Assembly: GCF_900444995.1 (NCBI RefSeq)
Contig: NZ_UAPQ01000008.1
Location: 1-64,000 of the forward strand
Direction of reading: 5' to 3'
DNA length: 64,000 bases
DNA from: Actinomyces bovis
GTDB taxonomy: Bacteria > Actinomycetota > Actinomycetes > Actinomycetales > Actinomycetaceae
Part shown: positions 13,741 through 22,627 of the stretch, one piece after another
How positions within the stretch are numbered: the stretch's first letter is position 1
Layout of the letters: the number at the start of each line of letters is the position of its first letter
Translations under genes and position numbers: made by a program
Notes under the pieces: generated by a model
The model's database searches: none
What the model was told of the DNA's origin: nothing
The model's input: only the letters and a program-made list of their open reading frames with translations

Positions 13741-14685
13741 ATGCGTGTGAACCATCGTCTACTGCTCCGTAACAGCCTGGAGGTGATTGCTGCTGGCGCG
13801 CTCTGTGCGAGCGTGACTGCCTGCGGCTCGTCGGCCACGGTTGCGAAGATGCCTATGACGGACGCCGAGGTCAAGGAGTTCCTGCTGCAGTCTGACACGG
13901 CGGCGATGCTCGCGGACAATGCCGGGTACGCGGCAGTGGCTGCCGCTGCCAGCGCCCAGCGTGACGCGCTTACGAAGGCGCGCGGTGCGGAGGTGAGCTC
14001 CACAGACATCACCCAGGTCAAGGCTGATGGTGAGGTGACGCTCTCTGGGCTGCGCTCGCGTATAGACGCCCTGTCTGGGCGGACCCTCACGGAGGAGTAC
14101 ACCAGGATCCAGGCGGCTTTGCGCAAGGCGACAGAGGCGTTGAGAGGCACAGACAAGCAGGCGATCACTGACTCGCTGGCGGCGCTCAACGAGACCGTGG
14201 CCTCTGTGGAGAACGCTGTCAGCCAGCGGGAGAGCCCTGGGGCGGACAGCAGCAGTGACGGCTCACGCACCACTGTTGAGGACCCGCGGGAGGACTCGGG
14301 GCAAGAGGGCTCTGGCTCCGGTGGTGCTACGCGCCGGAGCGAGGCTGGTAACAACGGCCAGGCCGGGGGCGGCAGGGCGGACGATGGCGGGAGTGGTGCT
14401 GACAACACTCATGGTACCGGCCAGGACAGGCCGCAGGAGAACCCGGGCGGAGGGACTGACCAGGGAGGCGGACAGCTGGTCCCCGGGCAAGGTGGTCAGC
14501 AGCCTCCGGACAATCAGCCTAACCCGCCTGCCGATGGCGGCGGGAATAACAACCAGCCTGCCCCAGCGGACCCCGGAGGGGACCAGGGAGGCAATGGCAA
14601 CGGCGGCAACGACGGGGACAATGGCGGCAACCCGGCGCAGCCGAATCCTCAGCCGGGGGGTGGGGAGGCTCCTCGGCAGCCATGA
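13741..14685 (+). CDS. putative lipoprotein with Gly/Asn/Pro-rich tail
   Basis: The N-terminus has a short basic region, a hydrophobic stretch and a lipobox VTAC at about residue 28, so it is probably a membrane-anchored lipoprotein. Residues 30-160 are predicted helical and Ala/Thr-rich, with no known domain. The last 150 residues are low complexity (GGN, GQ, NPP, GGD runs), as in wall-spanning or disordered surface proteins. It is followed by a strong terminator. I do not recognise a family; a function is not inferred. Confidence 0.7.
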   Translation: MRVNHRLLLRNSLEVIAAGALCASVTACGSSATVAKMPMTDAEVKEFLLQSDTAAMLADNAGYAAVAAAASAQRDALTKARGAEVSSTDITQVKADGEVTLSGLRSRIDALSGRTLTEEYTRIQAALRKATEALRGTDKQAITDSLAALNETVASVENAVSQRESPGADSSSDGSRTTVEDPREDSGQEGSGSGGATRRSEAGNNGQAGGGRADDGGSGADNTHGTGQDRPQENPGGGTDQGGGQLVPGQGGQQPPDNQPNPPADGGGNNNQPAPADPGGDQGGNGNGGNDGDNGGNPAQPNPQPGGGEAPRQP

Positions 14686-14692
14686 CCAGGTA

Positions 14693-14729
14693 GCTTGGGC
14701 TCGGCCCCCGGATGGGGCCGAGCCCAAGC
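14693..14729 (+). terminator. strong hairpin terminator between convergent genes
   Basis: GCTTGGGCTCGGCCCC (14693-14708) is fully complementary to GGGGCCGAGCCCAAGC (14714-14729), followed by CTTTGCGGTTT. It separates two convergent lipoprotein genes and probably serves both. Confidence 0.8.
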
Positions 14730-14796
14730 CTTTGCGGTTTCCAAAGCACCCAGGCCTTGGGCGCCTCAGAGCCTGTGCACGAGACCTGCTATGGCT

Positions 14797-15570
14797 CTAG
14801 GGGGCTGCGGGCGTGGGGGTGTAGAAGCTGCGGGAGGGCGTGGCTGTCGGCGTGGCAGCAGTGGTGGCCCCGGGCCAGCTGGTGTCGTCTGCCGGGCTGA
14901 TGGTCAGGCCGCCGAGGACCTGGTTCCAGGCGTCCTGGTCGATCTGCTCTGCGGAGCAGGTGTGGGTGACGGATACCTGGGTGCCGCTCTTGGAGAAGAC
15001 TCGGACAAAGGACCGGCCTACCACCTTGGTGTCCTGGATGGTTGCAGTGAAGTCGGTGGATATACCGGTGAAGGGGCTGTTGCCGTTGTCCACCACTCGG
15101 GACCCGCTAGCAGTCTCCTGGTAGCCCTGCAGCTTCTTCTGCAGACCTTCGTTCCAGGCAGCGCTGAGATGCCGGTCGTCTCCGCCAGCGAGTAGCAGGC
15201 TGGTGGAGCGCGTGATGTCTACCTGGATCGTGCACAAGGGGTCGGCTGAGGCCCAGGTGCGTGTGGTGACCTCGGAGCCGGGGCTCATGGAGGCCATAGC
15301 GGTCGGGGTGTCGGTGGCCCTGGGAACCTGCCGGTACCCGGTTACCTTGGGCATGCCGATCTTGACGTCAGGCAGGGCGGTTGGCTGCGCGGTGGGCAGG
15401 GGGGTGGGCATGGTCATGCCGGCGGGGACCGTGAAATCAGCTGTGGGGCTTGCCGCGCTGGTGCCGCCACCACCTCCGAGGACAGAGCAGCCGCTGAGCA
15501 GCAAGGCGGCAGCGGTGCTTGACAGGCACGCACGGACAATAGGTTTCCTTGGAAACTGGGGCATGAGCAC
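14797..15570 (-). CDS. putative lipoprotein
   Basis: The 257-residue product has a basic start, a hydrophobic core and a lipobox LLSGC near residue 28, then a Gly run and a Pro/Thr-rich linker. A soluble domain of about 150 residues follows (CTIQVDITRS, SFVRVFSKSGTQVSVTHTC) with two well-spaced Cys that could form a disulfide. A Thr/Pro-rich tail closes the protein. GTG at 15570 is favoured because AGGTT lies 7 bases before it; ATG at 15564 is the alternative. It is convergent with the other lipoprotein gene. No family is recognised. Confidence 0.75.
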   Translation of the reverse strand: MLMPQFPRKPIVRACLSSTAAALLLSGCSVLGGGGGTSAASPTADFTVPAGMTMPTPLPTAQPTALPDVKIGMPKVTGYRQVPRATDTPTAMASMSPGSEVTTRTWASADPLCTIQVDITRSTSLLLAGGDDRHLSAAWNEGLQKKLQGYQETASGSRVVDNGNSPFTGISTDFTATIQDTKVVGRSFVRVFSKSGTQVSVTHTCSAEQIDQDAWNQVLGGLTISPADDTSWPGATTAATPTATPSRSFYTPTPAAP

Positions 15571-15686
15571 ACTCTAACCTGCTCGGTAAGCGTGTGGCTG
15601 GGATAGTGAAGTGTTCCTCTTGCCTGGGATCTGCCACATGCTGAGAGAGGAGCCTGGTGGCAGACGGCGAGGCGTAGGGTGACCGT

Positions 15687-16850
15687 ATGCACACGCGGCT
15701 CTCGTCTCCTACCAGCTCCTTTGACACGCCTCTGTCCCGGGCGGCGGCTGTGCCACTTCCGGCAGCGGACCGTCTGGCTGGCCGTTTCCCTTTGAGCCCG
15801 AACCCTGCGCCTGCCAGCGTGCAGGACAGGGCGTCGGCTCTGGCGGACCTGCATTTTGGGACGGTGTTCACGGATCACATGGCGCACGCCCGCTGGGTGC
15901 ACGGGCAGGGCTGGGGGCAGCGGGCCGTGGTTCCTTTCCAGGAGCTGAGCCTGTCTCCGGCGGCGAGCGTGCTCCACTACGGGCAGGAGATCTTTGAGGG
16001 GATCAAGGCCTACCGGCACGCGGACGGCTCTGTGTGGACCTTCCGGCCTCGCTACAACGCGGCCCGCCTGAACCTGTCTGCTGGGCGGATGGCTGTGCCT
16101 GAGCTGCCGGAGGAGGACTTTGTGGCCTCACTGGTGGATTTGGTGCGGGCTGACGTGGAGTGGGTGCCCTCTGGTGCGGGAGAGTCCCTGTACCTGCGGC
16201 CTTTTGCCTTCTCCTCGGAGGCGTTCCTGGGCGTGCGTCCGAGCAGGACGGTCGACTACTACGTGATCGCGTCCCCGGCGGGGGCGTATTTCCCTAATGG
16301 TCTTAAGCCGATCAGCATCTGGGTGTCTCAGGACTACCACCGGGCGGGTCGTGGTGGCACTGGTTACGCCAAGACCGGCGGCAACTACGCCGCCTCCCTT
16401 TTGCCGCAGCAGCAGGCTGCCGAGCGGGGTTGTGATCAGGTCTGTTTCCTGGACGATGTGACTGAGTCCAATCTGGAGGAGCTGGGCGGCATGAACCTGA
16501 TGGTGGTTCATGCCGATGGTTTTGTGAGCACGCCTAGGCTCACAGGGACGATCCTGGAGGGCAATACTCGCTCCGCGATCCTGCGGCTGCTGGCTGATGA
16601 GGGCCGGGAGGTACGCGAGGAGACCATTGCTCTGACGGCCTTGCTGGAGGGGATTTCCTCCGGCGAGGTCACGGAGGTCTTCGCCTGCGGAACTGCCGCT
16701 GTGGTGGTGCCGCTTGGACGCCTGGTGGGGGAGGGCTTTGATCTGGAGTTGCGAGGTGCGGAAGTCACCAAGCAGGTGTACGAGCGTTTGACCTCGATTC
16801 AGTACGGCCAAGCCGAGGACCCCTACGGGTGGATGTACCGGCTGGCATGA
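15687..16850 (+). CDS. ilvE: branched-chain amino-acid aminotransferase
   Basis: This PLP enzyme (fold type IV) makes Leu, Ile and Val from their keto acids with glutamate. Key segments are LHYGQEIFEGIKAYR, the PLP lysine in GGTGYAKTGGNYAAS, TESNLEELGGMN and the phosphate-binding LTGTILEGNTRSAIL plus ACGTAAVV. At 387 residues it fits the long actinobacterial form, although the first 45 residues are not conserved. It completes the set ilvBNC-leuB-ilvE in this 10-kb region but has its own promoter, since the gene before it runs the other way. Confidence 0.95.
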   Translation: MHTRLSSPTSSFDTPLSRAAAVPLPAADRLAGRFPLSPNPAPASVQDRASALADLHFGTVFTDHMAHARWVHGQGWGQRAVVPFQELSLSPAASVLHYGQEIFEGIKAYRHADGSVWTFRPRYNAARLNLSAGRMAVPELPEEDFVASLVDLVRADVEWVPSGAGESLYLRPFAFSSEAFLGVRPSRTVDYYVIASPAGAYFPNGLKPISIWVSQDYHRAGRGGTGYAKTGGNYAASLLPQQQAAERGCDQVCFLDDVTESNLEELGGMNLMVVHADGFVSTPRLTGTILEGNTRSAILRLLADEGREVREETIALTALLEGISSGEVTEVFACGTAAVVVPLGRLVGEGFDLELRGAEVTKQVYERLTSIQYGQAEDPYGWMYRLA

Positions 16851-17174
16851 GTTGTGAGGTGGCGTCATATAACACAACTGGAGTCAGCTTGCCAGGACAG
16901 GGACTGAGAAGAAACCTACCCTAGCTTGTTACCTAGGGCGGTGGTATCGTCCCAAGTTGTAAGCAAACGTCCCCGTTGCAGCCCGATCGTTCCCATAATC
17001 ATCCGGCTAGGCAGAGGTGCAGCTGCTTGATATCCAGTCGAGATGCTGAGGTGCCAAGAGGCAGTGCCACTGCAGTCTGGCCTGTCACATGTCTACGTGT
17101 GGCTACGAAGCGCTTGGGAGTGATGGCTGCCCCGCGCCTCGTTAGCGTGCGCATGAGTATAACGATGGATTGAG
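16851..17174 (+). other. intergenic region before the polysaccharide cluster
   Basis: This stretch of 324 bases holds no gene that I can support. CCTAGCTTGTTACCTAGG at about 16920 is a short imperfect hairpin that may end ilvE. The rest probably holds the promoter of the polysaccharide operon, but I could not assign -35 and -10 boxes with confidence. Confidence 0.5.
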
Positions 17175-18746
17175 ATGACACTTGAAGACTTGCTGAAGGT
17201 TACTCGGCAACAGTTCGGCCTGATCGTGTTGGGCCTAGTCCTTGGGCTAGCTGGCGCGGCTGGTCTGATCTTTACGACACCTGTCAGCTACTCAGCCTCG
17301 GCTATCGCCTACGTGCGGGTGACTATGCCTGAGGATGCAGGTGCTGGTGGGGCTGGTGCGTACTACAGTGCCTCTCAGCTGGCTAATCAAAAGGTTAAGG
17401 CCTTTGTGTCGGTTTTCTCTTCCCAGGCAGTGGCGCAGGGGGTTATTGACACACTGGGATTGGATACTACAGCCTCAGCTTTGGCCGGTAGTATCAAGGC
17501 TAGCAACCAGGCTAACTCGCTGACTATTAATGTCACGGCCACGGGAGAGACGCCCCGTCGGGCTCAGGTGATCGCAGACGAGACCGTGCACCAGGCACAG
17601 CAGCAGGTGAAACGGCTCGAAGGGGAGAACTCGCCGGTGGAGATCGTGCTGATGTCTTCATCGACGCTGTCGAGCACTGTAAAAAATCCTTCCGTTACCA
17701 AGTACATGGGTGCTGGTGTCGTAGGTGGATTGGTGATTGGATACGTTCTGGCTTTGTTGCGTGCGCTGCTGGACAAGCGAATTCGTACTTCTGAAGATGT
17801 TTCTTCAGTGATGGATGAGCCTGTAATTGGTTTGGTGCCGACTTCCGAAGTACTTGCTCAAGGGCCGGAGGAGCAGGAGCACGATTACCGGGTGGAGGAG
17901 TCTCTGCGCAAGCTTCGCACTAACCTGCGTTATGCGCGTGTGGATCAGGGGCTGCATAAGTTGATCGTGACTTCCTCTGTTCAGGGTGAAGGTAAGTCCA
18001 CGGTCTCCACTAACTTAGCGCGAGTTATGGCTCTGGCGGGAGAGGAAGTTGTCCTTATTGAAGGAGATATGCGGCGGCCTGTCTTTAAAGAGAGGTTCAA
18101 CTTGCCTGGCCATCAGCCAGGTCTTTCGCAGTTGCTGGTAGGGGCCACGACTCTGGACCAGGCTATGGTGCAAACAAAGGTTCCTGGCCTGCACGTAATT
18201 CCTGCAGGTGATACGCCGCCTAACCCTTCCGAACTGCTTGGGTCAGAACGGTTGAGTCAACTTGTCGATTACCTGGCTACTGATCGCTTGGTGATCATTG
18301 ACGCTCCACCGGTACTCCCGGTGACTGACGCTGTCGCAGTGTCTGAGCGCATGGATGGAGTTGTTCTAGTTGCCAGGGCAAAGAAGACCACCACGGATCA
18401 GCTGAAGTTGACTAAGGATACTATTGAACGTGGTGGTGGCACAGTGCTTGGCGTTGTCCTGAATCAGGTGCCGGTCTCTGGCCTGGGACGCTTGCGATAC
18501 GGTGAGACAGAGTATGCTTACACATCGGTGGCGTATCAGGTGGACAACAAGGACCGCAATGAGCGCAGGCGGCGCCGCAGTAAAAGCACGAAACAGGATC
18601 CAGAAATGGTTCCCTATCAGGCCGAACAGGTCACACCGAAGCCAGGCGCGTCGACTGTAGGCAAGGGCAGCAGTACAGCGGACTTTGTGAATATGCTTGA
18701 GAATGACGCCATAAAGGAGGGTACTACATGGTCAGGCAGGGGGTGA
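17175..18746 (+). CDS. polysaccharide co-polymerase/tyrosine autokinase (Wzc/CpsCD-type fusion)
   Basis: This 523-residue inner-membrane protein sets chain length and drives polymer export. A Wzz-type domain has membrane segments at about 13-33 and 176-196. A cytoplasmic BY-kinase domain follows: Walker A SSVQGEGKSTVSTNLA (about 267-282), Walker A' VVLIEGDMRRPV and Walker B LVIIDAPPV. The C-terminus has a Tyr cluster YGETEYAYTSVAY (442-454), the usual autophosphorylation site, and then a basic tail. It is the first gene of the polysaccharide cluster and overlaps the phosphatase gene by 19 bases. Confidence 0.92.
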   Translation: MTLEDLLKVTRQQFGLIVLGLVLGLAGAAGLIFTTPVSYSASAIAYVRVTMPEDAGAGGAGAYYSASQLANQKVKAFVSVFSSQAVAQGVIDTLGLDTTASALAGSIKASNQANSLTINVTATGETPRRAQVIADETVHQAQQQVKRLEGENSPVEIVLMSSSTLSSTVKNPSVTKYMGAGVVGGLVIGYVLALLRALLDKRIRTSEDVSSVMDEPVIGLVPTSEVLAQGPEEQEHDYRVEESLRKLRTNLRYARVDQGLHKLIVTSSVQGEGKSTVSTNLARVMALAGEEVVLIEGDMRRPVFKERFNLPGHQPGLSQLLVGATTLDQAMVQTKVPGLHVIPAGDTPPNPSELLGSERLSQLVDYLATDRLVIIDAPPVLPVTDAVAVSERMDGVVLVARAKKTTTDQLKLTKDTIERGGGTVLGVVLNQVPVSGLGRLRYGETEYAYTSVAYQVDNKDRNERRRRRSKSTKQDPEMVPYQAEQVTPKPGASTVGKGSSTADFVNMLENDAIKEGTTWSGRG

Positions 18747-19417
18747 ACCCGCCTGCAGCATTCCCGGACTGGACGTCTCAAAGAACTGGGACTATAACAG
18801 TTTCAGAGTTGCCGGGCTGGTTGAATGTCTCCAGGGCGATCTCAAGTATGAAGTACGAGACTCACCAAGCTCCTCATATTCTCTTTGTGTGCACTGGAAA
18901 CATATGTCGATCTGCTTTTGCGGCCTGTGCGTTGAGAAAGATGGTAGATGGCAGTCAAATCAGTGTTGCATCTGCTGGTATAGGTGCGCTCGAGGGAAGC
19001 CCAATTGATCCCGTTATGGGTGCAATCGCAGCTAGTCTCGATGTGTCGACAGAAGATCACGTTTCTAAGCAGTTAACAGGGCGACATCTCAAAACCGTAG
19101 ATCTGATTCTGACTTTCGGCCCGGAGCACAACGCATGGATCCTAGCAAACTATCCAGAACAGATCCAGAAGGTGGTTTCGCTTCAACGTTTTGTCAATGT
19201 GGCAGAACTTGTTCCTATGAGTGAACGCAGGATTTGGGGAGAGTTGATCGAAGCGGTTGTAACCCGACAGTCGAAGATGGCGGTCGCAGGGGACGATTGG
19301 ATAAGTGACCCTTATCGGTGCTCGCGAACCAAGTACTTGGAGGTAGGGGAGCGCATTTGGCGTTGTGTGCACAGTATGAGCGCGCTCATTAACTGTCTAG
19401 AATCAGAAATGCATTGA
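18728..19417 (+). CDS. low-molecular-weight protein-tyrosine phosphatase (Wzb-type)
   Basis: It probably removes phosphate from the tyrosine cluster of the adjacent autokinase. The P-loop is CTGNICRS (C55-S62), and the general-acid Asp lies in the DWISDPY segment near the C-terminus. AAGGAGG 7 bases before ATG 18728 decides the start. That gives an unusual 48-residue extension before the catalytic domain; a later in-frame ATG at 18848 would give the normal form but has no good SD. At this gene the base composition begins to shift toward A+T. Confidence 0.9.
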   Translation: MVRQGVNPPAAFPDWTSQRTGTITVSELPGWLNVSRAISSMKYETHQAPHILFVCTGNICRSAFAACALRKMVDGSQISVASAGIGALEGSPIDPVMGAIAASLDVSTEDHVSKQLTGRHLKTVDLILTFGPEHNAWILANYPEQIQKVVSLQRFVNVAELVPMSERRIWGELIEAVVTRQSKMAVAGDDWISDPYRCSRTKYLEVGERIWRCVHSMSALINCLESEMH

Positions 19418-19482
19418 CTTGCCTGCGCTGAAGATACCCAAACATGTTGTTCCATAATACCATAGAAGGTGAAAACCACAGG

Positions 19483-20466
19483 ATGAATGAGACCTCGAAT
19501 CTCGCCTGGAGGGCTGGGGCGGGATGGGTAGAGTCATCTCGCATGTTGCTAAAGCGTGTCGAGCCTTTATCCCTAATTGTTGGTGACGTCACGGCGACGT
19601 ACGTCGCGATATATGTTGCCGCATGGGGAAGAACTAGCTGGGATCGAACCATGTCCCCGTTAGGCCCCTTTTGCACAATAGGCATACTTGCAATTGTAAA
19701 CGTAGTCATCTTTGCTTCATTTCACATGTACGATAGCCTTTGGCGTTATGCCTCCATATCGGAGGCGACTCGCATTACGATGGCTTCTGTCTTGGCTTCA
19801 TGCGTGACGTCGGGAATTTTGGCTGTATTTTTTGAAGGTGGTTTCTCTCTGCGGGAGTACGGTACAGCTTGGGCTGTAACGTTGATACTTGTCGCAGGCT
19901 CGCGAATGACGATACGAGCGGTTCTCGGCGGGAGGTCGCTGAAACTTCTGCTAACTGATGAAGGACGTGGCCGCCCACGGACACTGATTGTCGGTGCCGG
20001 CCAAACAGGGTCGCTGACGATTAAACGCATGCTCTCAGGGGATAAGGACATTGTAGGTAACCCAGTTGGTGTTGTTGACGATGATCCAGCAAAGGTTGGG
20101 CAGCGAGTTCATGGAGTTAAGGTCAAGGGTAACTGTGCCGATATCGTGAAAGTTGCCCAGGACTGTCAGGTGGACCAGATCGTGATCGCCATGCCTTCCG
20201 CCACGGCAGCGCAGAAAAAGAAGGTACTTGATACCTGCCTACAAACAGGGCTGCGTGTTTTGACGCTCCCGAACGTGCGCGACATTCCTATTGATGAGAA
20301 GGGGCGGCTTGTTCTTCAGGAAGTAGATGTAAAGGATCTACTTGGCCGGGAGGAAACTCTTCTTGACTTGAGTAGAATGGGTTATGTGACCGGGAAAATA
20401 GTGCTGGTAACGGGCGGGGGGGGGTTCGATTGGAGCGGAACTTGTGCGTCAGCTCATTACGGTTAG
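19483..20466 (+). pseudogene. FlaA1/CapD/WbpM-type sugar dehydratase, N-terminal fragment (frameshifted)
   Basis: This fragment holds the membrane region (about four hydrophobic segments) and the first Rossmann domain (RTLIVGAGQTGSLTIKRML) of a WbpM/CapD-like UDP-N-acetylhexosamine 4,6-dehydratase. The enzyme makes the 4-keto-6-deoxy sugar used to build aminosugars. ATG 19483 has AGAAGG upstream; 19444 is an alternative. The frame is lost after KIVLVTGGGG, at a run of nine G, inside the cofactor loop of the second Rossmann domain. Out-of-frame reading then stops at 20466. With eight G the frame would run on to 21391. Confidence 0.85.
20416..20424 (+). repeat. poly-G tract (G9) at the frameshift
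   Basis: After GGGC there are nine consecutive G. The conserved sequence GGGGSIGAELVRQL requires GGC GGG GGG GGT TCG ATT, that is, eight G. The tract is therefore one base too long for a full protein. Confidence 0.85.
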
Positions 20467-21391
20467 GCCTAGGAAGATCGTGATCTTCGATGTTTACGAA
20501 AACACGGCTTACGAACTATTGCATGAACTTAACTCTTCGTCAGAACTTGCAACAGTAGAACTAGTTGTGGAAATTGGGTCTATAATAGACACTGTGGCGG
20601 TCCGAAACTGTTTTGCTCAGCATCATCCTGATGTAGTGTTCCATGCCGCGGCGCATAAACATGTACCTCTTATGGAGCATAATCCCAGAGAAGCTGTTTA
20701 TAATAACGTTTTCGGTACTAGAAATGTTGCACAGCTGGCCATCGACTACCGGTGCAGCCATTTCGTTCTTATATCTACGGACAAGGCTGTCAATCCAACA
20801 AATGTCATGGGTGCTACAAAGCGAATGTGTGAGATGGTCATTCAATCTATGGCAAACCGGTCCTCAACGGTCTTCGCTGCTGTTCGATTTGGCAACGTGT
20901 TGGGAAGTCATGGGTCTGTTGTCCCCCTGTTCCAGCGCCAACTGAAACAGGGGGGGCCCATTACGTTGACACATCGGGATATTACTCGCTACTTTATGAC
21001 CATCCCTGAAGCTGCACGACTCGTGATCACTGCGGGTGCGTTAGCTTCTGGGGGGGAAATCTATGTGCTCAATATGGGGGAACCGGTCAGGATCTATGAT
21101 TTGGCGGCGAACCTTATCAAACTATCAGGGCTGAAGGTTGAACGAGATGTTCAAATTGAGATTACGGGGCTTAGGCCAGGAGAGAAGCTATATGAAGAAC
21201 TCTCTATGCAATCTGAGAGCGTACGTTCCACGGAAGACCGTAAGATTAGTGTTGCGATAGGTGATCTTCCTTCTCCGGAGGCCACTGAGCTGCATTTGAG
21301 AGATCTGGAGGCATCGCTTGACTCGGGCCGGGAGGAACTAGTCCGGGTTCTAATGGATGCGGTACCTACCTTTCAGCCAACGACTGTCTAG
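20444..21391 (+). pseudogene. FlaA1/CapD/WbpM-type sugar dehydratase, C-terminal fragment
   Basis: This is the catalytic half of the gene broken at 20416-20424. It has FHAAAHKHVPLMEHNP, the active-site segment LISTDKAVNPTNVMGATKRMCE (an SDR-type Thr/Met/Lys arrangement in this subfamily), FGNVLGSHGSVVP and the C-terminal GLRPGEKLYEELS. All are diagnostic of CapD/FlaA1/WbpM dehydratases. The true reading begins inside the G tract; the first Met (20444) only marks the open frame. Whether a separate protein is made from this part is not known. Confidence 0.85.
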
Positions 21392-21406
21392 AGAAAGACT
21401 TGAGTA

Positions 21407-22627
21407 ATGCCAACAGGCAGACTGATACCGTTTTCTCCTCCTGCGCTGACGGAAGAAGATATTGCCGCAGTGAGCGCTGTTCTAAGGTCAGGTTGGATCA
21501 CGACCGGCCCAAAGACTAAGGAGTTTGAACAACTAATATGTCAATGGGCAGGGGCTGCGCGTGCTGCCTGTTTGAATTCAGCTACTGCAGCGCTTGAAAT
21601 TGCACTGCGCTTGCTTGGCATAGGGGCCGGGGACGAAGTGATTGTTCCTGCATATACCTACACTGCTTCAGTATCTCCGGTAGTGCACCTTGGCGCAACC
21701 CCTGTGATGATTGACGCTAATGAAGACGATTATGGCATCAACCTGGCTGCAGTAAGGGCAGCGGTAACTGAACGAACGAAAGCAATCATTGCTGTAGACA
21801 TCGCAGGCAGAATGTGTGACTACCCGAAGTTGCTGGCCATTGTGAACGAAATGAAGGAGTGTTTTGTTGCCAACTCTGATCGTCAGGCAGCATTGGGAAG
21901 GATCGCGGTCATTGCCGATGGCGCTCATAGTTTTGGTGCTATGAAATACGGTATAAAGTCAGGTGCAGCAGCAGACTTCACAACATTTAGTTTTCACGCA
22001 GTAAAGAACCTAACAACAGGAGAGGGGGGGGCTCTGACATGGAAGTGCGGACTGCCCTTTGACGATGACGAGTTATATCAAGAGATCATGTTGCTATCGT
22101 TGCACGGACAGAACAAAGATGCACTTGCAAAGAGCGAAATGGGCTCCTGGGAATATGATGTTTCGAGGATCGGTTATAAGTGCAACATGACCGATATTGC
22201 AGCCGCGCTGGGTGTTAGTCAGTGCAAGCGTTATGGTGCGGTGCTTAAACGTAGGCAGGACGTCGTGAGAAAGTATGACCGACTGCTTACTGGAACTATG
22301 GTGAACAGTCTGGATCATTTTGCTGAGGGATCTTTTTCGTCTTGTCATCTTTACCTGGTGCGAGTAGAAAGTGCTTCTCTTAAACAGAGAAATGCGATCA
22401 TCGAAGCGATGGCAGAACAGGGTGTAGTATGCAACGTACACTACAAGCCACTTCCTCTAATGTCAGGATACAGGCGTCTAGGCTTTAGTATCGATAGTTT
22501 TCCTAACGCACTCAAGTTGTATGAAAATGCTCTGTCTTTGCCGCTGCATAATCTCCTCAGCGATGATGATATCGAATATGTTGCTTCGGCCCTATACTCT
22601 GCAATTCAGGAGGGAGCAGGAAGGTGA
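21407..22627 (+). CDS. DegT/DnrJ/EryC1/StrS-type sugar aminotransferase
   Basis: This PLP enzyme most likely aminates the 4-keto sugar produced by the dehydratase encoded just upstream. Typical segments are SGWITTGPKTKEFE, LNSATAALEIALRLLGIG, DEVIVPAYTYTASV, the PLP-binding IADGAHSFGA and the lysine in FSFHAVKNLTTGEGGAL. At 406 residues it is of family length. A run of eight G lies in the GEGGA codons (22023-22030), in frame here. It overlaps the next gene by 4 bases (GTGA). Confidence 0.9.
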   Translation: MPTGRLIPFSPPALTEEDIAAVSAVLRSGWITTGPKTKEFEQLICQWAGAARAACLNSATAALEIALRLLGIGAGDEVIVPAYTYTASVSPVVHLGATPVMIDANEDDYGINLAAVRAAVTERTKAIIAVDIAGRMCDYPKLLAIVNEMKECFVANSDRQAALGRIAVIADGAHSFGAMKYGIKSGAAADFTTFSFHAVKNLTTGEGGALTWKCGLPFDDDELYQEIMLLSLHGQNKDALAKSEMGSWEYDVSRIGYKCNMTDIAAALGVSQCKRYGAVLKRRQDVVRKYDRLLTGTMVNSLDHFAEGSFSSCHLYLVRVESASLKQRNAIIEAMAEQGVVCNVHYKPLPLMSGYRRLGFSIDSFPNALKLYENALSLPLHNLLSDDDIEYVASALYSAIQEGAGR

